64,000 bases of DNA from CANDYO01 sp964627795 (GTDB lineage Bacteria > Pseudomonadota > Alphaproteobacteria > Rickettsiales > CANDYO01), in the NCBI GenBank assembly GCA_964627795.1, contig CAZVLF010000002.1, forward strand, positions 124,001 to 188,000. Reading direction: 5' to 3'. The translations under genes were made by a program, and so were the position numbers. The notes beneath the pieces were generated by a model that saw nothing but the letters and a program-made list of their open reading frames with translations, was not told the DNA's origin and did no database searches. Shown in pieces: positions 27,239 through 37,120 of this stretch. The first letter of the stretch is position 1. Every line of letters starts with the position of its first letter.

Positions 27239-27655
27239 CTATTTTTTGTTTTTATACAAATTTAGGATTTTTTTAAGCTCTAAAAGAGCATTCCCATATT
27301 GACTTACTTTATCAGTCATCTTTATAGCTAGATCAGTTATTTTTTCTATCTGTTTCTTAAGGAGTTTTGATATGTTATGGCTAACTTGGTCAGTAACTTC
27401 TAATAATGGAGAAGATACTATTTTTCCTTGTTGGAGGGTTTCAACCATGTTAGCTAATTTTACTAATTTATTTTGTTTTAACTGCTTTTGTTGATTGCTT
27501 AATAATCCTAGTAACATCTCCCCCTGAAAATTGTGAGGCTGCAAGACCACCAGTAAGTCCTCCACCAATAATTACTCCTGATCCTACCCAATAAGTGCTC
27601 CTGCAGCAGCTCTGGCAGATGCAGAGGCTACAATATTTATAAGAGATGTTGACAT
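27239..27655 (-). pseudogene. Small membrane/coiled-coil protein gene with two compensating frame changes
   Basis: A strong AAAAGGAG precedes ATG at 27655. The frame runs 23 codons (MSTSLINIVASASARAAAG) to a TAG at a GGG run (27587-27589). Adding one G there restores GVGSGVIIGGGLTGGLAAS, a glycine-rich hydrophobic stretch. At a GGGGG run (27520-27524), removing one G restores the frame of a C-terminal helix with coiled-coil character (SNQQKQLKQNKL … KKILNLYKNKK) ending at 27239. The corrected protein would be about 138 residues: hydrophobic N-terminus, helical C-terminus. Both changes are in G homopolymers and cancel, so slippage, phase variation or sequencing error are all possible. No family is recognised. 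Confidence 0.5.
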
Positions 27656-27746
27656 TTTATTACTCCTTTTAGCAGTAAATTATGCAAAATTATATCTTAT
27701 AAATAATTAATTTAATCTTAAAACAAGGGAGATATTTAGGAAAGTT

Positions 27747-30308
27747 TTAGGACTTATTATTAAAAGCTTGCTCAATAATTTTATACCAGCAAATGGGAGA
27801 GATTTTTTCATCTTTTGAGTGACCATAAATAATTAGTCTTTCTTCTGCTCTGGTTAATGCCACATATAAAAGCCTTATATATTCTGCATATTCTTTTAAA
27901 GATTTGGTTTTTCTAGCTTTCTTAGCAATTTCTGGATAATATCTTTGCTTTCCTGGCCACAATAAACGAGTGGGATCTAACCATATTATACTATCAAAAT
28001 TTTGAGGAAGAGAAGTGGTGTCGGTTAGGATTACTGTTTTAGCTTGAAGGCCTTTAGCATTATGAATGGTCATTATACTCACTTCATTATTTCTAAAAGA
28101 AAGATCTTTTTTTATTTCGGTTTGAGATGATTCAACAAAACGAATAAATAATTGAAGGCTTGGAATTTCTTCAGCTTCAAAATTTCTTGCAAGATCAAGG
28201 AAAGAATCAATTACATCACTTGCTTCTAAATGATATATTTTTTCATAGTGTTTTCTTAAATTATACTTTTCAAACAAGGTAAAAAAGAATGAGAAAGGAG
28301 TAGATATTCTGCTTAAAATAATAAATTCAGTCAATAATTTTTCAATATGTTGAAATTCAGGAAAAGCCTTAATTCGTTCAAATAATGTTGTTTCTCTATT
28401 ATAACAAAGTGTAAATAATTGATTTTCATCTAAATTAAATATTGGAGATTTTAAGAGAATTGCCAAATTTAAATCATCATAACAATTAAGAACAAATTTA
28501 GACAAAGATAAAAGATCAAGTATTACAGGATGTTCATTGAGTTTTAAACGATCAAGCCCTGAAGTTGGAATGTTTAAATTTCTTAAAGAAGATATGATCA
28601 AACGTGTTAATTTGGTTCGCCTTCTGGTTAAAATTAATACATCAGAAGGATTTTTTATAATTCCTTCTTGAAGTTCTTCTTTAATTTTATGTGCAATTTG
28701 GTTTGCTACAATTTCTTCTAAATTTGTTTTTTTAGAAATTTTATTAAAGTTGCTTGGAAGGGCCCAAGAATAATCTTGTTCTTGATTTTCGTCATCATCA
28801 ATAATTAGAGGGATCAGTTCAATTGAGCTTTGAATATTTTTATAAGCTGTGTGGTTGATAAATTCTTCCCCAAGGCTCTCTTTAATTTGTGGGTTGTTAA
28901 ATATTTGATCAATAAATGATAAAATATTTTGTCCAGAACGGTAAGAAATATTTAATTTAACTCTATCTACTTCTAAAGGCAGAGAAAAATTTTTATTATT
29001 AAATATTTTAGGGTTAGCTCCTTGAAAACTAAATATTGATTGTTTAGGATCTCCCACTATAAAAAGACTGTTTTTATCACTTTCTTTAGAGAAAAACTCT
29101 TCACAAATTAGATCAATTATTTTCCACTGATTATGGCTATTATCTTGTGCTTCATCAACAAGAACATGTTCTATGTTTTGATAAAGATTATATTTTACCC
29201 ATTCTTTATGTTCACTTTCATAAAGTAGTTTGATTGTTAGATGAATTAAATCATCATAATCTAAGGAATTTAGGTTCTTTTTTAATTCAGAATAAATTTT
29301 TCGTAAATGAAAACTAAGAACAATAAAAGCTTTAGTTAGGTTAATTGCTTTTAGATTATTCATTAGAGTATTAAATTTATAAGCCCTTTCTTGCTCTTCA
29401 AGGAGAATTTGATGAAATTCAGGATATTGTTCTCCAATTTTTTTAGTAAGTACTGATTTTAGAGGTTCTTCCTGAGCGGTTAAATAGCACCCAAGATATT
29501 CATTGATTAAAATTTTTTTTGATTGTTCCGAATATTGAAGATAGTTTTTTAAAGTTAATGCTCTTGCTTGATCATTTTTTCCGCCAAGATTAATTATTTC
29601 AAGATGTTGTTGGGTAATAGGTATGTTAGAAATAAATTCTTCAATAATTTCTTCTTCATTATATATTTCAGGGTCTATGAAATTAATTGCTGTTTCAAGA
29701 GTAATATGATGATCAAAATATTGATCAAGATCATTACGATTGGAAATAATTTCTTCAAGTAGTTCGTTTAAACTATATTCTTTAATATGCCAGCTTAAGT
29801 ATTTAACTGCTTCTTCAGCTTTTTCATATGTAGCTATATCTTCAATTAAAATTTCTTTTGCTGATCTGATTAAACTATTTTCGTGACTTTCACTTAAAAG
29901 AGTGAAATTTAAATTTATACCAGCCTCTAGAGGAAATTTAAGCAATAATTGTTGGCAAAAAGAATGAATTGTTTGGATAGAAATATTTTCACCCATATCA
30001 AGAAGCTCAATATATTTAGTTCTTGCCTTATTTATTAGATTTGGGTTGATTTCAGAAAAACCTAGGTTTAAAAGCTCTTTAATAAGATTGTCTTCATCCA
30101 TCATAGTAAATTCAGACAGCCTTGAATAGATTCTGTGCCTTATTTCTGAGGCTGCCGATTTAGTAAAAGCAAGACAAAGAATTTTATTAGGATGAACATT
30201 TTGTAAAAGTAACGAGATTATTCTATCAGTTAGCGTTTTTGTCTTTCCGCTACCTGCAGAGGCTGAAACAAACGAAGATTGATTTAAAAGGTTAATCTTC
30301 TTTTTCAT
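27747..30308 (-). CDS. addA: AddA/UvrD-family repair helicase lacking the C-terminal nuclease
   Basis: The 853-residue superfamily 1 helicase has Walker A SASAGSGKTKTL (residues 15-26), motif Ia CLAFTKSAASEI, Walker B/II VDEAQDNSHNQW, motif III VGDPKQSIFSFQGANP, motif IV region LNISYRSG, motif V TIHNAKGLQAKTV and motif VI YVALTRAEERL. The N-terminal signature and the large 2B-type inserts match AddA, the helicase-nuclease that processes double-strand ends. The protein ends about 30 residues after motif VI, so the PD-(D/E)XK nuclease domain of usual AddA is missing. It may work as a helicase with a separate nuclease. addB is not in the window. A sixA-like gene ends three bases upstream. Confidence 0.75.
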   Translation of the reverse strand: MKKKINLLNQSSFVSASAGSGKTKTLTDRIISLLLQNVHPNKILCLAFTKSAASEIRHRIYSRLSEFTMMDEDNLIKELLNLGFSEINPNLINKARTKYIELLDMGENISIQTIHSFCQQLLLKFPLEAGINLNFTLLSESHENSLIRSAKEILIEDIATYEKAEEAVKYLSWHIKEYSLNELLEEIISNRNDLDQYFDHHITLETAINFIDPEIYNEEEIIEEFISNIPITQQHLEIINLGGKNDQARALTLKNYLQYSEQSKKILINEYLGCYLTAQEEPLKSVLTKKIGEQYPEFHQILLEEQERAYKFNTLMNNLKAINLTKAFIVLSFHLRKIYSELKKNLNSLDYDDLIHLTIKLLYESEHKEWVKYNLYQNIEHVLVDEAQDNSHNQWKIIDLICEEFFSKESDKNSLFIVGDPKQSIFSFQGANPKIFNNKNFSLPLEVDRVKLNISYRSGQNILSFIDQIFNNPQIKESLGEEFINHTAYKNIQSSIELIPLIIDDDENQEQDYSWALPSNFNKISKKTNLEEIVANQIAHKIKEELQEGIIKNPSDVLILTRRRTKLTRLIISSLRNLNIPTSGLDRLKLNEHPVILDLLSLSKFVLNCYDDLNLAILLKSPIFNLDENQLFTLCYNRETTLFERIKAFPEFQHIEKLLTEFIILSRISTPFSFFFTLFEKYNLRKHYEKIYHLEASDVIDSFLDLARNFEAEEIPSLQLFIRFVESSQTEIKKDLSFRNNEVSIMTIHNAKGLQAKTVILTDTTSLPQNFDSIIWLDPTRLLWPGKQRYYPEIAKKARKTKSLKEYAEYIRLLYVALTRAEERLIIYGHSKDEKISPICWYKIIEQAFNNKS

Positions 30309-30311
30309 TAT

Positions 30312-30773
30312 TTAACGCCAAAATTTCACCAATTTATTATTCTCAAATAATGCTAAGCTACCAGGAGAAAATCCTTTTGCAACCTCATCTAGCAAGGGGG
30401 AATCTATGGATTGTTTTGCAAGTTGGAAAGCTGCATTTGATATTGCTGGATTATGATTAACAATTATAAAATTATTATATTGATGTAAGGAATCTTCAAT
30501 AAATTGTAATAAATAATCTAAGTTACAATTATAAAGAGAGTGTTTATAAAAAATTTTAGGCTCGTAATTTAGCTGATCTTTTAAGTTTTCAACAGTTTGT
30601 TTTGTTCTTAAAGAATCAGAGGAAAAAATAGCTTCAATTTCATAATCATTAAGTAATTTTCCTATTTCTTTGCTTTTTTTAATACCATTAGGTGTTAAAC
30701 AGCGATTAAAATCATCAAGTAAGGATTGAATAGGTTCAGCATGACGGAGAAGAAAAAACTTGCTCATTGGCAT
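30312..30773 (-). CDS. SixA-like histidine phosphatase
   Basis: The 153-residue protein belongs to the histidine phosphatase (phosphoglycerate mutase-like) superfamily. The catalytic RHAEP motif is at residues 10-14, FSSDSLRTKQTVENL supplies the second Arg, and the later catalytic His sits in IIVNHNPAIS. Short SixA-type members remove phosphate from phosphohistidine in signalling proteins; others act on small phosphate esters. Two close ATGs (30773 and 30767) are possible. It lies three bases before the addA-like gene and after mutL, so these form one transcript. Confidence 0.75.
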   Translation of the reverse strand: MPMSKFFLLRHAEPIQSLLDDFNRCLTPNGIKKSKEIGKLLNDYEIEAIFSSDSLRTKQTVENLKDQLNYEPKIFYKHSLYNCNLDYLLQFIEDSLHQYNNFIIVNHNPAISNAAFQLAKQSIDSPLLDEVAKGFSPGSLALFENNKLVKFWR

Positions 30774-30807
30774 CCATAAATGAAAATACTAAAAATATAT
30801 CAATAGC

Positions 30808-32664
30808 CTAACTTCTTTCAAAAAGTTTTTCAATGTCTTTCATGCTTAATTTAATATAAGTTGGCCTACCATGATTACATTGGCCTGTATGATCAACTTG
30901 TTCCATTTCTCGTAAAAGTGCATTCATTTCACCAATGGAAAGATTTCTTCCAGCCCTTATGCTATGATGGCATGCAAAAGTTGCTAAATAATGATTTAAT
31001 TTTTTTTCAAGGCTAACTTGCTGTCCATATTCTTTTAGGTCATCAGTAATATCTTCTATAAGCTTTTTAACATCAACACAGCGTAATAAGGCCGGAAGTT
31101 CAGTAACGGAAATCGCATTTGTACCAAATGCTTCAAAATATAACCCAAATGAAGCAAATTCTTCTTTTCTTGCTAATAATTCTTCTAATATATGTTCAGG
31201 AATTTCAATTATTTCTGGAATAAATAATCTTTGAGTTTGAATTTTTTTATCTAAAATTTGTAGCTTAAGCTTTTCGTAAAATATTCTTTCATGGGCCGCA
31301 TGTTGGTCAATAAGAATCATTCCATCACTTGTTTGAGAAATTATATAAGTGTCATGAATTTGCCCGCAAGCAGCTCCAAGAGGAAATTCAACATATTTTT
31401 GTTCGATTTCTTCTTTTTCTGCTTTCACAAAAGGTGCTATTGGAGCAAAAACAGATTGGGAAGCTTTTTGTTCAAAATTATTGGGACGAGAAAAATTATA
31501 TGAAGGAGCAGAATTTTGTTTAAATATTGTTTTACTCGGTTCAATAAAATTTCTAACGGAACCTTCTTCAAGTTTTTGAGATTTAATATTTATTTCACCT
31601 GCAATTTCATGAATTTCTTGTGGTTTAAATAAGCTAATAGCAACTTCACTTAAGTGATCTGAGGCTTGCTTGCCAATATCTCTAATAGCAGTCTTAATAG
31701 CTGAAACAACACATGATCTAACAATATTCGCATCTTTAAAGCGTACTTCAGATTTTGCAGGATGAACATTTACATCAACCATGGAAGGGTCAAGTTCAAG
31801 GAACAGATAAACAATAGGATATCTTCCAGAAGGAATAAAATCTTGATAAGCAATTTTAACTGCCATTGATAAAAGCTTATCTTTTACAGGCCTTTTATTT
31901 ATAAAGAAAAATTGATCGCTACCAGTTCCCATGTTATAGGTAGGAGTGCTAACAAATCCATTGATTTTACATTCGCTGCTAGTAAAATCAACTTGTACGA
32001 AATTATTAGAAAATCCTTTTCCAGCAATATCGTTTAACCTTAAATAAAGATCATCATTATGAACTTTATAATGAAAAACTTCTTTGCCCTCACTAGTTAA
32101 AGAAAAGGAAATATTAGGATTAGCCATTGCAATTTTATTTAAAATATCAACAATATAGTGAACTTCAGTTTTATCTGTTTTTAAGAATTTCAATCTTGCT
32201 GGAGTGGCGAAGAAAAGGTCTCGTACTTCAATTTTTGTTCCTTTAGAAAAAGATGCAGGTATGATTTCTTGTTTTTCTCCTCCAATTATAGTTAGGCTCC
32301 ATGCACAATCATCAAAGCTTTCATGATGTTTTGAGGTGATTGTCATACGGCTAACAGAGGCAATAGAAGGAAGGGCTTCTCCTCTAAAACCAAAAAACTG
32401 AATATCTGTTATATCTTCATCTTTTAATTTTGAGGTGGCGTGTCTTTCTACAGCTAAATATAGATCATCCTGGCTCATGCCTAATCCATCATCAATAATA
32501 GTAATTAAATTTTTTCCTGCATTTTCAATAATAATATCAATTTTTTTTGCTCCGGCATCAATTGAATTTTCTACAAGTTCTTTTACCACTGAGGCAGGTC
32601 TTTCAACTACTTCTCCGGCAGCAATTCTATTAATAGTGTTATTTGATAATATTATAATGGTCAT
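30808..32664 (-). CDS. mutL: DNA mismatch repair protein MutL with endonuclease motif
   Basis: The 618-residue protein has the GHKL ATPase: catalytic Glu32 in VKELVENSIDAGA, IDDGLGM (58-63), RHATSKL and FGFRGEALPSI. A linker of about 100 polar residues (345-430) leads to the dimerisation domain. This contains DQHA at 453-456 within the pattern DQHA-x2-E-x4-E, plus ACHHSIRAG and GQCNHGRPT, the metal-binding motifs of nicking MutL proteins. Such MutL enzymes cut the daughter strand themselves, so no MutH is needed. It coordinates MutS recognition with strand removal. Confidence 0.95.
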   Translation of the reverse strand: MTIIILSNNTINRIAAGEVVERPASVVKELVENSIDAGAKKIDIIIENAGKNLITIIDDGLGMSQDDLYLAVERHATSKLKDEDITDIQFFGFRGEALPSIASVSRMTITSKHHESFDDCAWSLTIIGGEKQEIIPASFSKGTKIEVRDLFFATPARLKFLKTDKTEVHYIVDILNKIAMANPNISFSLTSEGKEVFHYKVHNDDLYLRLNDIAGKGFSNNFVQVDFTSSECKINGFVSTPTYNMGTGSDQFFFINKRPVKDKLLSMAVKIAYQDFIPSGRYPIVYLFLELDPSMVDVNVHPAKSEVRFKDANIVRSCVVSAIKTAIRDIGKQASDHLSEVAISLFKPQEIHEIAGEINIKSQKLEEGSVRNFIEPSKTIFKQNSAPSYNFSRPNNFEQKASQSVFAPIAPFVKAEKEEIEQKYVEFPLGAACGQIHDTYIISQTSDGMILIDQHAAHERIFYEKLKLQILDKKIQTQRLFIPEIIEIPEHILEELLARKEEFASFGLYFEAFGTNAISVTELPALLRCVDVKKLIEDITDDLKEYGQQVSLEKKLNHYLATFACHHSIRAGRNLSIGEMNALLREMEQVDHTGQCNHGRPTYIKLSMKDIEKLFERS

Positions 32665-32886
32665 TTTTTTAGAGATCTATTTTTAAAAATTTTTACTTAA
32701 AATGTGCATTTGTAAATTATAATCTATAGAAAAAATAACTAAGGTGCAATGACAATAATTTAATGCATTCTTAATTAAATAATTTTGCTTACAACTGCAT
32801 TTTTGTTTGATTAAAGTCAGTAGACAATTTTGCCAACTTATGCAATGATGTTCGACGATAATAATATAAAAATTTTAGGAGACAAA

Positions 32887-33645
32887 ATGGCTGGACATTC
32901 ACAGTTTGCTAATATTAAACACCGTAAAGATGCGCAAGATAGAAAAAGAGCAAAAATTTTTACTAAACTAACTAGGGAAATTATTATTGCTGCTAAAAGT
33001 GGTTTGCCTGATCCTAATATGAATTCCAGACTAAGAAATGCTATAATTGCAGCTAGATCAGGAAATTTACCAAAAGATCGTATCGAGTCAGCTATAAAAA
33101 GAGCAACCAGTGGTCATGAAGGTGAAAATTACGAAGAAATGCGCTATGAGGGATATTTATCTGGAGGAATTGCAATAATTGTTGAAGCATTAACTGATAA
33201 TCGAAATCGTACAGCTTCAGATGTTAGATCTGCTTTTACCAAGCATGGTGGAGCTTTAGGCGAAGCAGGAAGCGTAAGTTTTATGTTTGATCGTGTTGGA
33301 TTAATTGAATTTGATTCTAAAGTGGCAGGATTTGATCAGTTCTTTGAAGCAGCTCTTGAAGCAGGAGCAGAAGATTGCATTGAAAGTGAAGATAGTTACA
33401 TAGTTTATACCAAACCGGATGATTTAAATGAGGTGAGGGAATATTTAAGCCAAAAATTTGGAGATCAAAAAACAGCTAAGTTAACTTGGAATCCACAAAA
33501 TTTAATTAATATTGATGCAGTTGAGCAAGCCACAACTTTATATAAATTTATCGATGCATTAGAAGATAATGACGATGTTCAAAATGTTATTGGTAATTTT
33601 TCAGTATCAGCCGAGGTGATGGAAAAACTTAATAAAGTAGTGTGA
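32887..33645 (+). CDS. yebC: YebC/PmpR family transcription or translation factor
   Basis: From the ATG at 32887 the protein has 252 residues. AGGAG lies just upstream, and MAGHSQFANIKHRKDAQD is the classic family start; an in-frame ATG-less extension upstream is rejected. Further motifs are FTKLTREIIIAAKSG, ARSGNLPKDRIESAIKRA and NRNRTASDVRSAFTKHGG. The family acts as DNA-binding regulators in some species and has been linked to relief of ribosome stalling in others. It is divergent from mutL across about 220 bases and convergent to obg. Confidence 0.92.
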   Translation: MAGHSQFANIKHRKDAQDRKRAKIFTKLTREIIIAAKSGLPDPNMNSRLRNAIIAARSGNLPKDRIESAIKRATSGHEGENYEEMRYEGYLSGGIAIIVEALTDNRNRTASDVRSAFTKHGGALGEAGSVSFMFDRVGLIEFDSKVAGFDQFFEAALEAGAEDCIESEDSYIVYTKPDDLNEVREYLSQKFGDQKTAKLTWNPQNLINIDAVEQATTLYKFIDALEDNDDVQNVIGNFSVSAEVMEKLNKVV

Positions 33646-33671
33646 ATAAAAATTGCTTTCTTACAATCAAA

Positions 33672-33714
33672 TTAGGACAAAATATATTGCTAATATTAAT
33701 AAGTTTTGTCCTAA
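33672..33714 (+). terminator. Hairpin terminator after yebC
   Basis: TTAGGACAAAA (33672-33682) and TTTTGTCCTAA (33704-33714) make a perfect 11-bp stem with a 21-base loop, 26 bases past the yebC stop. The following sequence CTAATTTTCC is only modestly T-rich. It also lies before the end of convergent obg. Confidence 0.5.
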
Positions 33715-33750
33715 CTAATTTTCCAATAGTTTTTAGAAGTATTTCTAATT

Positions 33751-34740
33751 TTAGTCTTCAACATGATTTATATGTTTTTTTAATTCTCTTAGAACTACAT
33801 CAACTCCTTTTTTGGCTGCGGCTGAAATTGCAAAAACTTTTTTGCCACAATGATCAGAGAGGAGTTTGATTTTTTTAGCTATTTCTTCTTCACTTAAAGC
33901 ATCGCATTTGCTTAAAGCAATTACTTCTTCCTTATCTTCTAAGCCATATTCATCTAATTCATGACGGATTGTTTCATAGGCAGAAATTATATCTTCTTGG
34001 GTGATATCAATTAAATGTAGTAATACCCCAGCACGCTCAACATGTTTTAAAAACCTATCACCTAAACCAATTCCTTCTGAAGCTCCTTTAATGAGGCCCG
34101 GTAAATCAGCTATAACAAATTCACTATCATCAATATAAACCACTCCTAATTGTGGCTTAAGTGTGGTGAAAGGATAATCAGCAATTTTAGGTTTAGCCGC
34201 TGATACTGTAGCAAGGAATGTCGATTTTCCAGCATTAGGAAGTCCAACCAAACCACTATCTGAAATAAGTTTTAGTCTTAGCCATACCCATAATTCTTCT
34301 CCTGGCCACCCTTCTGTTTTACGAGTTGGTGCTTGATTTATGGAGGACTTAAAGTGAGTATTGCCTAAACCTCCATCACCTCCCTTAGCAATCATAATTT
34401 TTTGACCAACCTCAGTAAAATCAAAAATTACATGTTCTTTATCTTCAGTTAAAATTTCTGTACCAACTGGAACTTTTATTATTATATCTTCCGCTGAAGC
34501 TCCATGACAATTTTGCCCACTTCCTGAACGACCATTATTTGCTTTAAAATGTTGCTGGTATCTGAAGTCAATTAAGGTATTTAAATTATCCACGCATTCA
34601 AAATAAACAGATCCACCTTTGCCTCCATCGCCTCCATCAGGACCACCATGAGAGATAAATTTTTCTCTTCTAAAACTTGCGCAGCCTGACCCACCGTTAC
34701 CACTTTTAATAAATATTTTTGCTTCATCAAGGAATTTCAT
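33751..34740 (-). CDS. obgE: Obg/CgtA GTPase
   Basis: Obg is an essential GTPase associated with the large ribosomal subunit. The 329-residue protein has the glycine-rich Obg fold (residues 1-158, with SGNGGSGCASFRREK and GGPDGGDGGKGGSV). The G domain follows, with G1 GLPNAGKST (166-174), G2/switch PFTTLKPQLGV, G3 ADLPGLIKGA, G4 LSKCD and G5 FAISAAAKKG. The variable C-terminal extension of some Obg proteins is absent, as usual in alphaproteobacteria with small genomes. The start at 34740 fits the family N-terminus MKFLDEAKI. Confidence 0.95.
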   Translation of the reverse strand: MKFLDEAKIFIKSGNGGSGCASFRREKFISHGGPDGGDGGKGGSVYFECVDNLNTLIDFRYQQHFKANNGRSGSGQNCHGASAEDIIIKVPVGTEILTEDKEHVIFDFTEVGQKIMIAKGGDGGLGNTHFKSSINQAPTRKTEGWPGEELWVWLRLKLISDSGLVGLPNAGKSTFLATVSAAKPKIADYPFTTLKPQLGVVYIDDSEFVIADLPGLIKGASEGIGLGDRFLKHVERAGVLLHLIDITQEDIISAYETIRHELDEYGLEDKEEVIALSKCDALSEEEIAKKIKLLSDHCGKKVFAISAAAKKGVDVVLRELKKHINHVED

Positions 34741-34870
34741 CTAATTTTTTGCGAATGAATGTTTTAACAATATTTCAATATATCTGCTTTTCTAATTAAT
34801 TCAAGATGTAGTTAAGGTATTATTAACTATTATTTTTTACAATTAATAGAAACTGTAAGGGAGATAATTA

Positions 34871-37117
34871 ATGGATGATGTTAAAAAAGCTAAAGCAATA
34901 ATAGGATTAAATACTGAGTTTATACTTGATAAAATTTTGGAATATAGTTCAAGAGAAAATGGTTCAGATGATTATTTAGCGACGCTTTTAGATAGTAATC
35001 TTCCAAAAATTTTAAGTAAAGATTCTTATATTGAAAGTAAATCGAGCAAAAAGGACTTTGAACAAAGTGGATTTTTAAGAGCTATTTCTTACAACTTATT
35101 TAATGTGACTAATACAGCTTATAATGCAACAAAGGGAATTTCAGATGTAGGAAGGATAGGTTTAGCTGCAAGAAATATATCAACAAGTTCTAAAGAAAAA
35201 TCATTGAGAGATGCAATAGTTGATGAAGGAGGAGTATTTGAGCTTATAGCTGATGAATCTAAGCCCTCAAGAATACCAAAAGTGCTTAATATTATTCAAG
35301 CAATTAATAATAGGAACTCTTACCTTTATGGAAGTGAAAAAAAAGCAATTGAAAGGTTGAAAGAACTAGATAAGGAAATTAAGGAAATTGATGACCCTAT
35401 AAATGAGCTAGAAAATAAATCTAGATATTATGCTAAAAAAAATACTAACGGTGAATATTCCGAAATATTAATAAAATTAGATGAAAGAAAAATAGAGCTA
35501 AAAGAAGCAAGCAGAGTAAAAAAAGAAAAGAAAGAAAAAGAAAAATTAACCTTACTATCTAAGCTTGGAAATTTATCTGGAGCTTTATATGACTATCATG
35601 GGCTTTTAGTTTACTTAAATAATGAAGATTTAGTTAGATCTATTCTCACCAAACCTAATTATAAGTTTGAATTGTCACATAATGAGCATAAGCCTAAAGA
35701 GGAAGATAAAATTCATATTTCTTTAGATAAGAATGGTAGGATAATTTTAATTTCTAAGCTTGGAAAAAAACAAATTTCAGTTAATTCTCAAGATGTTTCT
35801 TCTGAATTATATATAGCATTACATAACTCCATATCTTCTAATAGAGCTTTAGAATTATCAGATAGAGATAAAGAAGAGCTTCAAAATTTCATTAAATTAA
35901 ATAATTTTCCTGGTGTCAATCATCAAGCTTATTTTAAATTAATGAGTTTTCTTAATCTCCCAAATTCAGTTTCAGTCTTTGATCCTATAGTTTGTGAAAA
36001 GAGAAAGCTTATGGTTGATGCTTTTGTAGAATTAGCAACTCAAAAACATGTTAAAGATAACTTGGTTAACTTAGCGGACGAAAATTTAGTTGATAATATT
36101 TTTTCTCTTCCTCAAATAACGCCGGCAGTTAAAGAATATCATAAATTAGTTAGTGATCTTGCTGAGATAGGTAAGGAAAAAGAGTTTAGAAAATTACTAG
36201 GAACAATTTTATCTCAAGATCCTCAGTTTCAGAATTATATTTCTGATCTAATGGATTTTATTGGAAGCCCTGATATAATTGATCCACAAGATAAGAAATC
36301 CGTTGAATATATTGAAGCTGAAAAGCGATTTGATAAATCAATGCTCTCTTTAGTAGATCTTGTTAATGTAGATGTAATTTTAGCAGCAATTCCTTTAGTT
36401 GATGAAAATTTAATAAGTAATGTACTTGAATTACCTAAAGTAAAAGAAACTTTAACTTCATCAGAAAATATCCAAAAATTAGACAAGATTGCTAAAGAAG
36501 CTAAAGAAAAACTTGGTGAAATAGCTCAAAATAATGAAATAATGAGCTTACTTGAAAATGAACAACAAAATTCTTCTAAAGTTATTGATGAAATTGAACT
36601 CTTAACGAAGAAGGAAGAGCAAAATAAGGGGGCATCTGATTTTAAAAAAGAGATAATGCATAAAGAAAATCATGTATTAAAAAAGATTTTGCAAACTATA
36701 AGGAAATTGTCTGAAAGTAAAGATTCTTGTGTAAAAATTTCAGATACATTAGATAAAAATAAAGAAAGAATCGGCAATGCAATAGAAAAAATAATTGAAA
36801 ATGATTGTGCAGGAAAAATATTAAGAGATTTTTGTTTAACTGGAAAAGAGGTGGGTGAGTTTTTACCAAAAATTTGCAATGAGAACGGTTTGAAGGCAGT
36901 TGCAGATTATGTTGAAAAACCAACCACTATTAGATTAATTATGATTTTTGCTAAAACTAAGACTCTTGGTTTTGCTGTTCGTAAATATAGTGAATCACTA
37001 ATTAAATATGTTGCAAATACATTTTCAATTAGCAAAGAAACAAAACACCATTCTTCCTTTTCAAAGAGAGAAAAAGAAAGAAGGTTATTAACAAATAAGG
37101 TTCAAACAAGAGGTTAA
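34871..37117 (+). CDS. Large alpha-helical protein of unknown function, first of a tandem pair
   Basis: The 748-residue protein has no recognised family, signal peptide or clear membrane segment. It is almost wholly helical by composition. Residues 155-235 are rich in Lys and Glu and look like a coiled coil (…LKELDKEIKEIDD…). Two internal segments are alike: ADENLVDNIFSLPQITPAV and VDENLISNVLELPKVKETL, pointing to an internal repeat. The C-terminus is strongly basic (FSKREKERR … QTRG), a feature of many T4SS substrates, though not proof. GGGAG precedes the ATG. The next gene starts four bases later at GTG, and the last 70 residues of both align loosely (…KP…TxxLxFxV…), so they appear to be paralogues made from one operon. 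A structural or effector role is possible. Confidence 0.65.
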   Translation: MDDVKKAKAIIGLNTEFILDKILEYSSRENGSDDYLATLLDSNLPKILSKDSYIESKSSKKDFEQSGFLRAISYNLFNVTNTAYNATKGISDVGRIGLAARNISTSSKEKSLRDAIVDEGGVFELIADESKPSRIPKVLNIIQAINNRNSYLYGSEKKAIERLKELDKEIKEIDDPINELENKSRYYAKKNTNGEYSEILIKLDERKIELKEASRVKKEKKEKEKLTLLSKLGNLSGALYDYHGLLVYLNNEDLVRSILTKPNYKFELSHNEHKPKEEDKIHISLDKNGRIILISKLGKKQISVNSQDVSSELYIALHNSISSNRALELSDRDKEELQNFIKLNNFPGVNHQAYFKLMSFLNLPNSVSVFDPIVCEKRKLMVDAFVELATQKHVKDNLVNLADENLVDNIFSLPQITPAVKEYHKLVSDLAEIGKEKEFRKLLGTILSQDPQFQNYISDLMDFIGSPDIIDPQDKKSVEYIEAEKRFDKSMLSLVDLVNVDVILAAIPLVDENLISNVLELPKVKETLTSSENIQKLDKIAKEAKEKLGEIAQNNEIMSLLENEQQNSSKVIDEIELLTKKEEQNKGASDFKKEIMHKENHVLKKILQTIRKLSESKDSCVKISDTLDKNKERIGNAIEKIIENDCAGKILRDFCLTGKEVGEFLPKICNENGLKAVADYVEKPTTIRLIMIFAKTKTLGFAVRKYSESLIKYVANTFSISKETKHHSSFSKREKERRLLTNKVQTRG

Positions 37118-37120
37118 TAA

